Shown here: positions 54,252-63,913 of the stretch, piece by piece
How the letters are laid out: each line of letters starts with the position of its first letter
How positions within the stretch are numbered: the first letter of the stretch is position 1
NCBI GenBank assembly: GCA_030427205.1
Contig: JAUHXC010000005.1
Coordinates: 1 to 64,000, forward strand
DNA: 64,000 nt
Direction: 5' to 3'
Source of the DNA: a bacterium
Lineage (GTDB): Bacteria; Myxococcota_A; Bradymonadia; UBA7976; UBA1532
Translations under genes and position numbers: made by a program
Notes under the pieces: generated by a model
The model's input: the letters and a program-made list of their open reading frames with translations, nothing else
Told to the model about the DNA's origin: nothing
The model's database searches: none

Positions 54252-55210
54252 GGGTTCTCTCCCTCGCCGGCGCGACCCTGGGTCTCGTAGCCCAGCTTGC
54301 GCATGCCCTTGACCGATCGGGTCCAGCCCTTCTCGACGCGCACGAAGAGGCGCAGGTCGACCCGGGTGCCCAGCATGCGCTCCAGATCGAGGCGGGCCTG
54401 GGTGCCGATCTTCTTGATCATCTTGCCGCCGCGCCCGATCACGATGCTCTTCTGCGACTCGCGCTCGACGTGGATCAGCGCCTGGATGTGGATCATCCCG
54501 GCCATGCTGCGGTCCTGCCAGTCTTCGATGGTCACCGCGATGGCGTAGGGCACCTCTTCGCCGAGCAGGCGGAACGCCTTCTCGCGGATCATCTCGGCGG
54601 CGATGAAGCGCTCGGGCAGGTCGGTGAGCGCGTCTTCCGGATACAGCGGCGGCCCCTCGGGCAGCGCGCCGACCAGCGCGTCGACCAGCCCGTCGACGTT
54701 GTGCCCCTTCGCGGCGCTGATGGGCACGATGCCGGCGAACGGGAAGACCGACTGCCACGCGTCGATGATCGGCAGCAGCTGCGGGGTCTCGATGCGGTCG
54801 ATCTTGTTGAGCACCAGGAAGACCGGCTTGCCGCTCGCCGCGAGCTTGTCGAGCAGCGCGCGCACGATGGTCGCCACCCCCACCGCGCCGTTCTTGCCGA
54901 TGCCCGCCTCGACGAGCAGCGCGACGGCGTCGGTCTCCCACAGCGCGTCGTGGGCCACGTCGACCATGAAGGCGTTGAGCGCCCGCCGCGCGTCGTGCAA
55001 CCCGGGGGTGTCGACGAGCACGACCTGCGCATCGGGCCGGGTCAAGACCCCGGGGATGCGGTTGCGGGTGGTCTGCGGCCGGTTGCTGGTGATGGCCAGC
55101 TTCTGGCCCAGCAGGCGGTTGAGCAGCGTCGACTTGCCCACGTTGGGCTGACCGACGAGGGTCACGAAGCCGCTCTTGTGGGCGGCGGACGGCGGGGCGG
55201 ACTCGGACAA
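54248..55210 (-). CDS. era: GTPase Era
   Basis: 320 residues. G1 is GQPNVGKST, the switch I threonines are in QTTRNR, G3 is DTPGLHD, G4 NKID and G5 SAAKG. The C-terminal KH domain has IVIGRGGKMIKKIG. Era binds the 3' end of 16S rRNA and checks 30S maturation. The probable start is TTG 55210, with GAGG about 10 nt upstream; no ATG or GTG lies between it and the first homologous residues. The usual partner rnc is not adjacent, but lies about 2 kb away on the same strand. Confidence 0.93.
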   Translation of the reverse strand: MSESAPPSAAHKSGFVTLVGQPNVGKSTLLNRLLGQKLAITSNRPQTTRNRIPGVLTRPDAQVVLVDTPGLHDARRALNAFMVDVAHDALWETDAVALLVEAGIGKNGAVGVATIVRALLDKLAASGKPVFLVLNKIDRIETPQLLPIIDAWQSVFPFAGIVPISAAKGHNVDGLVDALVGALPEGPPLYPEDALTDLPERFIAAEMIREKAFRLLGEEVPYAIAVTIEDWQDRSMAGMIHIQALIHVERESQKSIVIGRGGKMIKKIGTQARLDLERMLGTRVDLRLFVRVEKGWTRSVKGMRKLGYETQGRAGEGENP

Positions 55211-55547
55211 GGGGGGCCTCGAACGGCTGGGAGCGTGGAACCGGGCCGTATATCAGAGGGTCTTCGCGACGCGCAAGCGCCACATCGGCTGCGCACCATT
55301 GCCCGGCCGGTGCGAAACCGACTACGCAGTCCGACAGCGCAGTGCGTCATCGACGACTCACCGCGCCCCATGGCCAGTGTGGGGCTGTGACCGCTCCGTC
55401 ATCCGACGCCCCGCGGGGCTTTCGGGCGATCTGTGACAGCCCATACATCGCGCACATCAGCCCACACAGCCTCGACGGCGGGGCGACACAATGCTGGCAC
55501 ATACAATGCATACAGACTCTGCCGTTCGCACGCCGCAGGAGGACAGC
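55211..55547. other. 337-bp divergent intergenic region
   Basis: It separates era (leftward) from the lipid-kinase-like gene (rightward). A TACAAT at 55502-55507 is well placed as a -10 for the rightward gene, in a locally AT-rich stretch. I found no matching -35, no tRNA-like fold and no open frame with normal codon use. Confidence 0.5.
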
Positions 55548-56585
55548 ATGCCCGCCACTTTGCGACAGCACGCGCCGATCACCGCCCCGAGCGCCCGCGA
55601 GGGCCGCGTCGCGGTGATCCTCAACAAGAACGCCAAGCGCGTGGGCAAGCGGGTCCGCCGTCAGGTCGAGGCCATCGCCCCGGCCGGCGCCGACGTCTTC
55701 TTCACCGAGAGCCTCGAGCAGGCCCGCTTCATCACCCGCCGGGTGGTCGACAGCGGCTACGCGACGGTGGTGACCGGCGGCGGCGACGGCACCGTGGCCA
55801 ATACCATGGCCCAGGTGGTCGCCCACGCCGAGGCCCGCGCGCTGCCCGTGCCGCGGTTCGCGGTGCTCAAGCTCGGCACCGGCAACGCGGTGGCCGACTT
55901 CCTCGGCGCCCGCGACTACCGCGAAGACCTCGCCGAGCTGCCCCAGGCCCGCTTCCGGCCGATGCACCTCGTCAACGTCGAGGGCACCCGCACCCCCTTC
56001 GCCGGCTTCGGCTGGGACGCGCACATCCTCAACAACTACGATCGCATGCGGAAGGCCGCCGAGCGCTTCTTCCTCAGCCGGGCGCTGTTCAAGACCGTCG
56101 GCGGCTACCTCGTCGCCGGCCTCGGCAAGTCGGTGCCCGAGCTGATGGTGCGCCAGCCGAGCTGGGGCGTTCGGGTGATCAATACCGGCGGCATCGGCCT
56201 CGAGGTCGACTCGATCAGCGGCCAGGTCGTGCGCCGCATCGCGCCCGGCGCGACGGCCTTCGAAGGCCGCATCCGGCTGGCGTGCTTCGGCACCACCCCC
56301 TTCTATGGCTTCAAGTTCAACATCATGCCCTTCGCCGACAAGCGCCCGGGCCTGATGCACCTGCGGCTCGTCGACATGAACCCGATGTCGGCGGTCAAGC
56401 GGCTGCCCGCGGCCTGGCAGGGCCGGCTCGACCACCCGGGCGTGACCGACCTGCAGCTCGGCGCCGCTCGGCTCGAGTTCGACGGCCCCGCCCCGTTCCA
56501 GGTCGCCGGCGACGCCGCCGGCGAGCGCACGTCGCTCGACATCGCCGTCGACGGCCCCATCGAGTGCGCCACCTTCGCCGACTGA
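55548..56585 (+). CDS. Diacylglycerol/lipid kinase-family protein
   Basis: 345 residues. The DAGK catalytic fold shows VAVILNKNAKRVGKRV, then VVTGGGDGTVANTM (the ATP-binding GGGDGT, about 76-90) and KLGTGNAVADFLGA. Other parts (MHLVNVEGTRTPFAGFGWDAHILNNYDR, LEFDGPAPFQVAGDA) match the C-terminal beta domain of the family. Members phosphorylate diacylglycerol, ceramide or sphingosine-like lipids at the membrane; the substrate is not evident. The start ATG 55548 has a strong GCAGGAGG and replaces a 19-codon longer frame. Confidence 0.87.
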   Translation: MPATLRQHAPITAPSAREGRVAVILNKNAKRVGKRVRRQVEAIAPAGADVFFTESLEQARFITRRVVDSGYATVVTGGGDGTVANTMAQVVAHAEARALPVPRFAVLKLGTGNAVADFLGARDYREDLAELPQARFRPMHLVNVEGTRTPFAGFGWDAHILNNYDRMRKAAERFFLSRALFKTVGGYLVAGLGKSVPELMVRQPSWGVRVINTGGIGLEVDSISGQVVRRIAPGATAFEGRIRLACFGTTPFYGFKFNIMPFADKRPGLMHLRLVDMNPMSAVKRLPAAWQGRLDHPGVTDLQLGAARLEFDGPAPFQVAGDAAGERTSLDIAVDGPIECATFAD

Positions 56586-56684
56586 GTGCGTTCGACGCTG
56601 CCGCGGCGGTTGTTCATCCACCGTGCGCCGTGCTAGACCTTCCCGCCTGAAAATACGTCAGCGCCCAGGCCCGAGGAGGCAGTC

Positions 56685-57206
56685 GTGCGGCTCTACGGCA
56701 GCAAGATCCCCGCGATCGTGACCGATGTCGTCCAGACCCTGATGCAGAAGGAGCTCGTCGAGATCGAGCCGGCCAACATCAAGGAGGTCGAGCTCGACGT
56801 CGAGTCGGTGCTCAAGGAGTACCTGCGCACCGAGCGGCAGCTCGGCGAGCAGGCCAAGGACCTCGCCCACAGCCGGGGGCTCGACTACAGCGCCCACCAG
56901 AAGATCAAGCGCCAGCTCGCCGACCGGAAGAAGTTCGGTCTGTACGAGGACTCGGTCAGCTACATCGCCAACCAGCTCATCGAGACGCTGCTGCATACCC
57001 GGCACGTCGAGGAGATCTTCGGCGACGACCGCGACCTGCGGGCGGCCATCTCTCCGGTGCTCAAGAAGCACATGGCCGACCAGGACCGGCTCGATCAGGA
57101 GGTGCGCAAGCGCATCAAGAACCTGCAGGAAGGCACGGCCGACTGGGAGATCCGCTACCAGCAGACCATGGAGAAGCTGCGCCGGGTGCGCGGCGAAGAC
57201 GCGTAG
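56685..57206 (+). CDS. DUF507-family protein
   Basis: 173 residues, mostly helical, beginning RLYGSKIPAIVTDVVQTLMQKELVEIE. This is the typical opening of DUF507 proteins, found mainly in deltaproteobacterial-type genomes and Aquificae. Two similar halves (about 1-85 and 90-173) are likely. There is no membrane segment or catalytic motif. The GTG start at 56685 has CGAGGAGGC upstream. The function of the family is unknown. It is convergent with rnc. Confidence 0.85.
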   Translation: MRLYGSKIPAIVTDVVQTLMQKELVEIEPANIKEVELDVESVLKEYLRTERQLGEQAKDLAHSRGLDYSAHQKIKRQLADRKKFGLYEDSVSYIANQLIETLLHTRHVEEIFGDDRDLRAAISPVLKKHMADQDRLDQEVRKRIKNLQEGTADWEIRYQQTMEKLRRVRGEDA

Positions 57207-57215
57207 CCACCCGGC

Positions 57216-57985
<770 letters not shown>

Positions 57986-57989
<4 letters not shown>

Positions 57990-59101
57990 GACGCCGCCTC
58001 TGTCCGCGGCCCTTCGACCGGCGGCGCCGCCAGGGCGCGCTCGATCCAGCCGCCGCCGAGCACGACGTCGCCGTCGTAGACCACCGCGGCCTGGCCCGGC
58101 GCCACGGCGATCTGCGGCGCGTCGAAGCGCATCAGCGCCCGTTCGCCGTCGGCCATGACCTCCCCGGCCACCCCGCGGTGCCGATAGCGGATGCGGATCT
58201 GCGCCCGCTGCCCGGGCGGCGGCGGCGCGCCGGCGATCCAGTTGCATCCGCTCGCCCGCAGGCCGCCGGCGCGCAACGCCGCCCGCGGACCCACGGTGAC
58301 CGCGCCGCGCGGGGCGTCGACCCCGATGACGTACAGCCGCTCGCCGGTCGCGACCCCCAGCCCCTTGCGCTGGCCGACGGTGAAGCGGTGCACGCCGCCG
58401 TGCTCGCCGAGGGTCCGCCCGTCGATGTGCTCGATGGGCCCCGCGCTCGGCACCTCGGCGACGGTCTGCTCGACCACCCGGGCGTAGTTGCCGTCGGGCA
58501 CGAAGCAGATGTCCTCGCTGTCGGGCTTGTCGGCCACCGGCAGACCCAGCGTATGCGCCGCCGCCCGCACCGCGTCTTTGTCCATGCCGCCGAGCGGGAA
58601 CATCACCCGCTTCAAGATCGACTGGTCGAGCCCGAAGAGAAAATATGACTGGTCCTTGTGGGCGTCGACCGCGGCCCGCAGGCGCCGCCGCCCCGACGCG
58701 TCGGTGTCCAGCCGCGCATAGTGGCCGGTCACGACCGTGTCGATGCCCAGCATGTCGGCCCGCTCGATCAGCGGGGCGAACTTGACGTGGTCGTTGCAGC
58801 GCACGCAGGGATTGGGCGTGCGCCCGGCGAGATAATCGGCCGCGAAGGGCTCGATGACCGTCTGGCGGAAGAGCTCACGATAGTCGACGACATAGTGGGC
58901 GATACCCAGCGTATCGCAGACCCGGCGGGCATCCATCAGGTCGTCGGGCGAGCAGCACGACGCCGAGCGCCCGGCCCGCTCCTCGGCGGTGGTATCCCGC
59001 AGCTTCATGGTGACGCCGACCACCTCGTGCCCCGCCTCGAGCATCAGCCCGGCGGCCACCGAGGAGTCGACCCCCCCGCTCATCGCGACCATGACCCGCA
59101 T
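57986..59101 (-). CDS. mnmA: tRNA 2-thiouridylase MnmA
   Basis: 371 residues. The ATP pyrophosphatase P-loop is MSGGVDSSVAA (about 7-17). The catalytic cysteines lie in NPCVRCN (about 100) and SEDICFVPDG (about 200). The central and C-terminal beta domains follow (HGGVHRFTVGQRKGLGV). It thiolates U34 of Glu, Gln and Lys tRNAs with sulfur passed from a cysteine desulfurase, the gene directly upstream. The ATG at 59101 overlaps the stop of that gene by one base (TGATG). Confidence 0.95.
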
Positions 59102-60222
59102 CAATGACTCCTCGCCCGCGCGCCGGCCTTCACCGCCAGCGCCCGTCGGGCGGCCGCGACGAACACCTCGCCGACCCGCTCGATGTCTTCGTCCGTCGTC
59201 TCCGGCCCCAGGGAGAAGCGCAGCCCGCCACGGGCAGCGGCCGGCGCGAGCCCCAGGGCCAGCAAGACCGGTGACGGCTCGATGCCGCCGGCGGCGCACG
59301 CCGCGCCCGACGACAGGTGAACCCCCTCGCGATCCATCGCCGCCAGCAGGATATCACCGTCGATGCCGTCGACCCGGCCCGCGAGGGTATTGGGCAGCGC
59401 CGACCGACCGTGCTCGACCCACTCGGGCAGCCCGGCGAGGGCCTCGCGCAGGCGCTGCCGCCGCTCGGCGACGCCGGCCATCGCGCGCAGGCGCTGCTCG
59501 ACGTGCTCGGCGGCGACGCCGAGGCCGATGATGCCCGGCACGTTCTCGGTGCCGCCCCGCCGACCGCGCTCCTGCGCGCCGCCGATGATGTTCGGCTCGA
59601 CGGGCTCACCCGGCGCGATGTAGAGCGCGCCGACGCCCGACGGGGCGCCGATCTTATGACCCGACAACGCCACCATCGCCGCGCCCAGCGTCGTGACGTC
59701 GATCGCGATCTTGCCCACCGCCTGCACCGCGTCGCACAGCAGCGGCACGGGCGCGACGGCGCGGGCGATCTCGGCGATGGGATAGACGTTTCCCAGCTCG
59801 TTCTGGGCCGCCATGACCGCCACCAGCCCCGTATCGGGCCGCACCGCCGCCGCCACCGCGGCGACATCGATGCAGCCGGACCCATCGACCGGCACCCGGG
59901 TCAGCTCGACCCCGCGGGCGGCGCAGGCGCCGAACACCGCCGGATGCTCGACCGCCGAGGCCACGACGTGCGCGCCGCGCGGCACCCGCCCGAGCGCCAG
60001 GTGCAGCGCCTCGGTGGCGCCGCTGGTGAAGACCACCCCCGACGGGCGCCCGCCGATGGCCGCCGCGACCTGGCGCCGCGCCCGCTCGACCGCCGCCCGC
60101 GCCGCTCGGCCCGCGCCGTGCACGCTGCTCGGGTTGGCCGGACGCCGCAGCCACGCCGCGGCGGCGTCAGCAGCGGCGGGCAGGGGCACGGCGGTGGCGT
60201 TGTGATCGAGGTAGATGGACAT
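59101..60222 (-). CDS. Cysteine desulfurase (IscS/NifS family)
   Basis: 373 residues. It starts MSIYLDHNATAVPLP. The PLP-binding Lys is in LSGHKIGAPSGVGALY. The persulfide Cys is in HLSSGAACAAGGIEPS (about 320). GGAQERGRRGGTENVPGI is a family hallmark. It removes sulfur from cysteine and hands it to acceptors; the adjoining mnmA makes tRNA thiolation the probable main use. No iscU or iscR is near. ATG 60222 fits homology; the longer frame (from 60282) is unlikely. No clear Shine-Dalgarno. Confidence 0.92.
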   Translation of the reverse strand: MSIYLDHNATAVPLPAAADAAAAWLRRPANPSSVHGAGRAARAAVERARRQVAAAIGGRPSGVVFTSGATEALHLALGRVPRGAHVVASAVEHPAVFGACAARGVELTRVPVDGSGCIDVAAVAAAVRPDTGLVAVMAAQNELGNVYPIAEIARAVAPVPLLCDAVQAVGKIAIDVTTLGAAMVALSGHKIGAPSGVGALYIAPGEPVEPNIIGGAQERGRRGGTENVPGIIGLGVAAEHVEQRLRAMAGVAERRQRLREALAGLPEWVEHGRSALPNTLAGRVDGIDGDILLAAMDREGVHLSSGAACAAGGIEPSPVLLALGLAPAAARGGLRFSLGPETTDEDIERVGEVFVAAARRALAVKAGARARSH

Positions 60223-60334
60223 GCCGCGGCGCAGATGAGGTCGAAACGCCACAGGAATAGCGCCTCGCTGCCCGGGATTCAAACGTCGGCCGCGCGATCG
60301 CGCGTCAGCGACTGCCAGCGGCGGCTCGGCGGCG

Positions 60335-61546
60335 CTATTCGAGGTGCTCGTCGTAGCAGAACTCGGGGCGGGTCGGGATGCACAGCGCGACCCGCGCGCC
60401 GCCCGCCGGCGCGCCGCCGATGACCAGCCGGCCGCCGTGCAGCTCGGCCGTGCGATGGGCGATGGCCAGCCCCAACCCGGCCCCGCCGTGGGCCCGCGTC
60501 GCGCTGCCGTCGATCTGGTAGAACGGCTCGGTGACCCGGTCGCGCTGATCGGGCGCGATGCCCGGCCCCTCGTCGCTCACCGCGAACTCGACCACCCGCC
60601 GCTCGCCCTCGGGGTCGACCAGCAACCGCAGCCCGATGCGCACCCGGCCGCCTTCCGGGCCGAACTTGATCGCGTTGTCGATGACCTGGCGCAGCGCGTC
60701 GATCAGCCGCTGGCTGTCGCCGATGACCGGCTCAACCCGCCCGTCCACCGCCACCTCGACCGTCGCGCGGCGGGCGTTGGCGAACTCCTGCAGGGTGCGC
60801 AGCGCGCGCTTGCTCACCTTCTCCGGATCGACCAGCCCGCGCTGGATCGAGACCGCGCCGGTCGCGAAGCGGGTCACGTTGAGCAGGTTGTCGATCAGCC
60901 CCTTGAGCCGCACCAGCGAGGCGTCCATGCGCCCGATGACCTTGCGCTGCGCCGGCACCAGCGGGCCCAGCTCTTCGCCGCCGAGCAGCCGCACATAGCC
61001 CATCAGCGGCGTCATCGGGGTCGACAGCTCGTGGCTGACGTTGCGCAGGACCTCCATCTTGAGCCGGTCGACCTCGCGCAGCCGCTCGTTGGCCCGGGTC
61101 AGCGCGCGCACCTGCGACTCGAGGCGGTCGACCATCTCCCGGCTGTGGGCGGCGAGCTGCACCGTCTTCTCGGCGTCGGTCACCGACTCCCGCCGACCGT
61201 CGAGAAAACCGCGCAGTTCGCGGGCGAAGGTCGCCACCTGCAGCGGCTTGACGATGAAGCCGTCGAAGCCCAGGGCCAGCGCCCGCGTGCGGTCGCCCTC
61301 GGCGGTGATCGCCACGATCGGGGTATCGGCCAGGTGCGGCTCCGAGCGCAGCCGGGTCACCACCTCGTAGCCGTTGAGGTGCGGGATGTTGATGTCGATG
61401 AGGATGAGATCGGGCTCGCTGTTGCACGCCAGCTCGATGCCGATGAGCCCGTCGGCGGCGTCGGTGACCTCATAGCCCTTCGACTCGAGGATCTTGCGCA
61501 CCAGCCGCCGGTTCTCGGGGCGATCCTCGATGTGCAGCACGTTCAT
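60335..61546 (-). CDS. Receiver-histidine kinase (N-terminal receiver)
   Basis: 403 residues. The receiver is at about 1-118 (VLHIEDRPENRR, LILIDINIPHLNG, AITAEG, IVKPL). A coiled coil is followed by HisKA (LRNVSHELSTPMTPLMGYVRLL, His near 171). HATPase_c has LRQVIDNAIKFG, SDEGPGIAP and GGAGLGLAIAHRTAELHGG. There is no membrane segment. It likely receives phosphate and passes it on, in a relay with the two-receiver protein encoded two genes upstream. The ATG at 61546 overlaps the CCA-enzyme stop (ATGA), which ties it to that operon. Confidence 0.88.
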   Translation of the reverse strand: MNVLHIEDRPENRRLVRKILESKGYEVTDAADGLIGIELACNSEPDLILIDINIPHLNGYEVVTRLRSEPHLADTPIVAITAEGDRTRALALGFDGFIVKPLQVATFARELRGFLDGRRESVTDAEKTVQLAAHSREMVDRLESQVRALTRANERLREVDRLKMEVLRNVSHELSTPMTPLMGYVRLLGGEELGPLVPAQRKVIGRMDASLVRLKGLIDNLLNVTRFATGAVSIQRGLVDPEKVSKRALRTLQEFANARRATVEVAVDGRVEPVIGDSQRLIDALRQVIDNAIKFGPEGGRVRIGLRLLVDPEGERRVVEFAVSDEGPGIAPDQRDRVTEPFYQIDGSATRAHGGAGLGLAIAHRTAELHGGRLVIGGAPAGGARVALCIPTRPEFCYDEHLE

Positions 61547-62835
61547 CGGCCGCTCTCCGCCCGCTCGAGCAGCGGCGCCGCCACCTCGGGCAGCACGGCG
61601 GTCAGGCCCTCGACGGTGTTCAGGGCGGGCTCGGCCCAGACCCGCTGCAACAGCGCCTCGAGGATACGCCCGACCGCCCGCGACGGCGGCACGCCGAGGA
61701 TGCGCATCACCGCCTTGCCGTCCAGCGGCAGGTCGCGGGCCTTCAGCGGGCCGCGACGCGCCCCGAGCCGCTCGATGCGCGCGCCGAGGTCACGCCAGGG
61801 GCCATCGCCATCGCCGGCCCGGGCCCAGGCCGCGCCCACCGCCAGGATGCGATCGGTCGCGCCGGCCTGCCCCTCGAAGCGCGCCACCAGCGCCCGGACC
61901 TCGGCGTCGGTGCGCTCGACCCCCGGATCGAGGTCGCGGAAGGTCAGCGTATGCATCAGCCGCCGCCGCTCGTCGGTGCTGAACTTCAGCCGCCGCAGCG
62001 GCGCCTCGCCGTCGGTGGTCGCGCCCCACAAGGCGAGCGCGAGGCGGCTGATCTCGCCGTCGGGCGGCGCGGCGAGGGCCGCGACCGCCCGCTCGAACGC
62101 GGCCGGCGCGGCCAGCGCTTCGGGCAGGAACTCCGCGAGCAGGCCCGTATCGCGCAGCGCGGCCAGACCCCAGGCCACCCGCGGCGACCGCAGGATCTTG
62201 CCCAGCTCGACCCGAATGCGCTCGGCGCTGACCTTGCGGAACGTCGCCATCGTCTCGGGGATCGCCGCCCGCGTCGCCGGATCGAGCGTCAGGTCGAGCA
62301 CACAGGCGAAGCGCACCGCCCGCAGCGCCCGCAGGCCGTCCTCGTCGAAGCGCTCGCGGGCCTCGCCCACCGCCCGCAGGACCCGCCGCTCGAGGTCGCC
62401 GCGCCCGTCGTAGGGATCGACCACGACGCCCGCGATCGGATCCCAGGCCATCGCGTTGACGGTGAAGTCCCGCCGCCCGAGATCATCGCGCAGCTCGCGG
62501 GTGTAGAGCACCTCGTCCGGCCGCCGGCCGTCGGTATAGCCCCGCTCGACGCGATAGGTGGTCACCTCGACCGGCAGCCCGTCCTCCATCACTGTGACGG
62601 TGCCGTGCTGCAGGCCGGTCGGGATCGCCTTGTCGACGCAGGCCATGACCGCCTCGGGCTCGGCGTCGGTGGCCACGTCCCAGTCGTTGACCGGGCGGCC
62701 GAGCAGCCGATCGCGCACCCCGCCGCCGACGAAATATGCTTCGTGCCCGGCCCCCTTGAGCGCCGCGGCGACCCGCATCGCCGCCGGCGGCGGCGGCTCG
62801 AGCTGCGCCGCGAAACGATCGCTTTGCCGCTTCAA
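61543..62835 (-). CDS. CCA-adding tRNA nucleotidyltransferase / poly(A)-polymerase family
   Basis: 430 residues. The nucleotidyltransferase motif is GGGVRDRLLGRPVNDWDVATDA (about 37-58), with the catalytic D-x-D in NDWDVAT. RRDFTVNAMAWDP (about 122-134) and ERFDEDGLRALRAVRFA follow in the family order. The C-terminal ~200 residues are helical. It adds or repairs the 3'-CCA of tRNA; poly(A) polymerase is the close alternative. TTG 62835 has GGAGG 8 nt upstream. A later ATG at 62778 would remove residues before the fold. It is bracketed by two signalling genes with tight junctions. Confidence 0.9.
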   Translation of the reverse strand: MKRQSDRFAAQLEPPPPAAMRVAAALKGAGHEAYFVGGGVRDRLLGRPVNDWDVATDAEPEAVMACVDKAIPTGLQHGTVTVMEDGLPVEVTTYRVERGYTDGRRPDEVLYTRELRDDLGRRDFTVNAMAWDPIAGVVVDPYDGRGDLERRVLRAVGEARERFDEDGLRALRAVRFACVLDLTLDPATRAAIPETMATFRKVSAERIRVELGKILRSPRVAWGLAALRDTGLLAEFLPEALAAPAAFERAVAALAAPPDGEISRLALALWGATTDGEAPLRRLKFSTDERRRLMHTLTFRDLDPGVERTDAEVRALVARFEGQAGATDRILAVGAAWARAGDGDGPWRDLGARIERLGARRGPLKARDLPLDGKAVMRILGVPPSRAVGRILEALLQRVWAEPALNTVEGLTAVLPEVAAPLLERAESGR

Positions 62836-62851
62836 CGCCCGTCCTCCGCCG

Positions 62852-63844
62852 TCACGGGTCGCCCTGCAGGGTCACCAGCTTGGTCTTGAGCAGCTTGAAC
62901 CGGTTGACGAACTCGGCGTTGCGGGTGCGCAGCTGGTAGTTGTAGCGCGCCTTCTCCCGCTCGTCCTTGATGTCGTCGAGGGCCTCGTCGACCCGCTCGA
63001 TGACCACGTCCAGGTCTTGGAAGGGCTTGCGCAGATAACCCACCGCGCCGTAGTGCATCGCGTCCACCGCCGACTCGACGGTGGCGAAGCCGGTCATCAA
63101 GAGCACCCGGGTCTCGGGGTGCACCGCGTGGATCTCCTTGATCAGATCCACCCCGTTGGCGTCGCCGAGGTTCTTGTCGGTCAGCACCAGATCGTAGGCG
63201 TACTCGCCGAAGAGCTGCCGGGCCTCCGCGCCGCTGTTGGCCCCGTCCACCTCGAAGCCCTGGTTGGTCAACAGCGCGCGCAGCAGCTCGACCGTCGGCG
63301 CCTCGTCGTCGACGACCAGCATCTTCCAGGCGCCGGTGCGCGACATGGGCGGGGCCAGCCGCTGCTCGAGCTCGAGGTTGGCCTTGTGCAGGTTCCCCAT
63401 CTCCTCGAGGAACGCCTCGTTGAGCTCGGCGAGCTCGACGAGCAGCTGCTTGACCTCGACCTCGCGCTTGCGCTGGCGCAGGGCCCGGCGCAGCGAGCGC
63501 CGCAGCTGATCGGCGGAGTCGGCCTCCTTGATGATGTAGTCGTCGGCGTCGAGCCGCAGGGCCCGGCTCGCGCTGCGGGCCGAGGGCACGCCGGTCAGCA
63601 CGATGCACACCATGTCGGGGTGCATGCGCCGCACCTGTGAGAGCAGGGTCAACCCGTCCATGCCGGGCAGGTCCAGCTCGGTGACCAGCGCGTCGGGCCG
63701 CGCGCGCCGGATGCGTTCGAGGGCCGCCTTGCCCGAGCCGACCGTCGCCACCTCGACCTGATCCCGCCCGAAGAGATCGGCGCAGGCCTGCGCCACCCGC
63801 TCGTCGTCGTCGACCACCAGGATCGTCGTCGTTCGCTGTGCCAC
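62852..63844 (-). CDS. Tandem receiver protein, first receiver with Glu at the phospho-Asp site
   Basis: 330 residues. Receiver 1 (about 8-120) has VVDDDERV and the segment DALVTELDLPGMDG, where Glu56 stands in the usual phospho-Asp position, with LTGV and IIKEAD kept. A helical linker with coiled coil (about 125-165, KQLLVELAELNEAFLEEMGNLHKANLELEQRL) joins receiver 2 (about 174-290, VVDDEAPTVE, DLVLTDKNLGDANG, YLRKPF), which keeps its Asp. The C-terminal helix (DIKDEREKARYNYQLRTRNAEF) could mediate dimerisation. No DNA-binding domain. The GTG start at 63844 has GAGGTAGAAG upstream. It begins the operon with the CCA enzyme and a receiver-kinase. Confidence 0.87.
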   Translation of the reverse strand: MAQRTTTILVVDDDERVAQACADLFGRDQVEVATVGSGKAALERIRRARPDALVTELDLPGMDGLTLLSQVRRMHPDMVCIVLTGVPSARSASRALRLDADDYIIKEADSADQLRRSLRRALRQRKREVEVKQLLVELAELNEAFLEEMGNLHKANLELEQRLAPPMSRTGAWKMLVVDDEAPTVELLRALLTNQGFEVDGANSGAEARQLFGEYAYDLVLTDKNLGDANGVDLIKEIHAVHPETRVLLMTGFATVESAVDAMHYGAVGYLRKPFQDLDVVIERVDEALDDIKDEREKARYNYQLRTRNAEFVNRFKLLKTKLVTLQGDP

Positions 63845-63913
63845 CTTCTACCTCTGCACGTTGCAGCGTCCGGCCGGATTGCCCCGGGCGATCGCACTCC
63901 GTACCATGCGCGG

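Noticed and set aside
55211..55547. tRNA or small RNA gene between era and the lipid-kinase gene
   Set aside because: No cloverleaf, T-loop motif or terminator could be found by eye.
56647..56657. CTGAAAATACG shared with position 21119 as a regulatory motif
   Set aside because: The orientation relative to the downstream gene differs at the two sites and no promoter geometry fits. Two occurrences can be chance.
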